Shown: positions 64,000-64,000 of the stretch, one piece after another
Layout: each line of letters starts with the position of its first letter
How positions within the stretch are numbered: the first letter of the stretch is position 1
NCBI RefSeq assembly: GCF_012848855.1
Contig: NZ_CP051630.1
Span: 1,715,501 to 1,779,500 of the forward strand
Reading direction: 5' to 3'
DNA: 64,000 bases
From: Pyruvatibacter mobilis
Lineage (GTDB): Bacteria > Pseudomonadota > Alphaproteobacteria > CGMCC-115125
The notes under the pieces: generated by a model
The model's input: the letters and a program-made list of their open reading frames with translations, nothing else
Told to the model about the DNA's origin: nothing
Databases searched by the model: none
Made by a program: the position numbers and the translations under genes

Positions 64000-64000
64000 C

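Noticed and set aside
1-64000. tRNA, rRNA, insertion sequences and CRISPR arrays
   Set aside because: I looked through the intergenic regions and saw no cloverleaf-like sequence, terminal inverted repeats with a transposase, or regularly spaced repeats.

Overview
This 64 kb window is a dense, GC-rich chromosomal segment of an alphaproteobacterium. The assignment rests on gene content: an NDUFA12-type complex I accessory protein, an HdaA-like DnaA regulator, a DUF2155 protein beside aat, a class II (B12-type) ribonucleotide reductase relative, CvpA beside purF, and CcrM-type GANTC sites at dnaB. I cannot fix the order or genus from sequence alone. No rRNA, tRNA, CRISPR array, insertion sequence or prophage is visible. 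Almost everything is core housekeeping.

Layout. 0-6 kb: the end of a DsbA-like gene, thiSG (minus), then aroQ-accB-accC-aat (plus), meeting DUF2155-mlaD-NDUFA12 (minus) in a 43-bp tail-to-tail overlap. 6-10 kb: a single-domain response regulator diverges from a 944-codon gene that reads as a catalytically dead class II ribonucleotide reductase. This gene is the strongest candidate for something undescribed here. 10-21 kb: aspS, rnd, ppx, ppk, hdaA, a PerM/AI-2E permease, a CDP-alcohol phosphatidyltransferase and DUF2066. 21-29 kb: purM-purN, an atypical NAD(P)-binding epimerase-like gene with different base use, ndk, an ABC-F ATPase, holC and pepA. 29-37 kb: the envelope biogenesis run lptF-lptG-lptD-surA-like-pdxA-rsmA. 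37-40 kb: a tandem iron-type and zinc-type alcohol dehydrogenase pair, followed by a palindromic repeat cluster. 40-46 kb: gmk, yicC, mltG and the fatty-acid genes fabF-acpP-fabG-fabD (all minus). 46-50 kb: a YjhX-type small protein, then rpsF-rpsR-DUF2232-rplI. 50-60 kb: cfa, dnaB, alr, mlaE-mlaF, radA, cvpA, purF and an SDR. 60-64 kb: der, bamB and a truncated TPR-like gene (minus).

The genes group by job. Envelope: lptFGD, surA-like, bamB, mlaD/E/F, mltG, alr, cfa. Lipid synthesis: accBC, fabDGF, acpP, CDP-alcohol transferase. Replication and repair: hdaA, dnaB, holC, radA. Nucleotides: purM, purN, purF, ndk, gmk. Translation: aspS, rpsF/R, rplI, rsmA, der. The unusual signals are the pseudo-RNR, five GANTC sites plus two facing DnaA-box-like 9-mers ahead of dnaB, an evenly spaced half-site array between fabD and yjhX, an RGD/RGG-rich tail on ribosomal protein S6, and dispersed 19-bp palindromes shared by two intergenic regions 21 kb apart. 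Starts were chosen by reading ribosome binding sites and family N-termini; several are GTG or TTG. All comparisons with protein families are from memory, not database searches.
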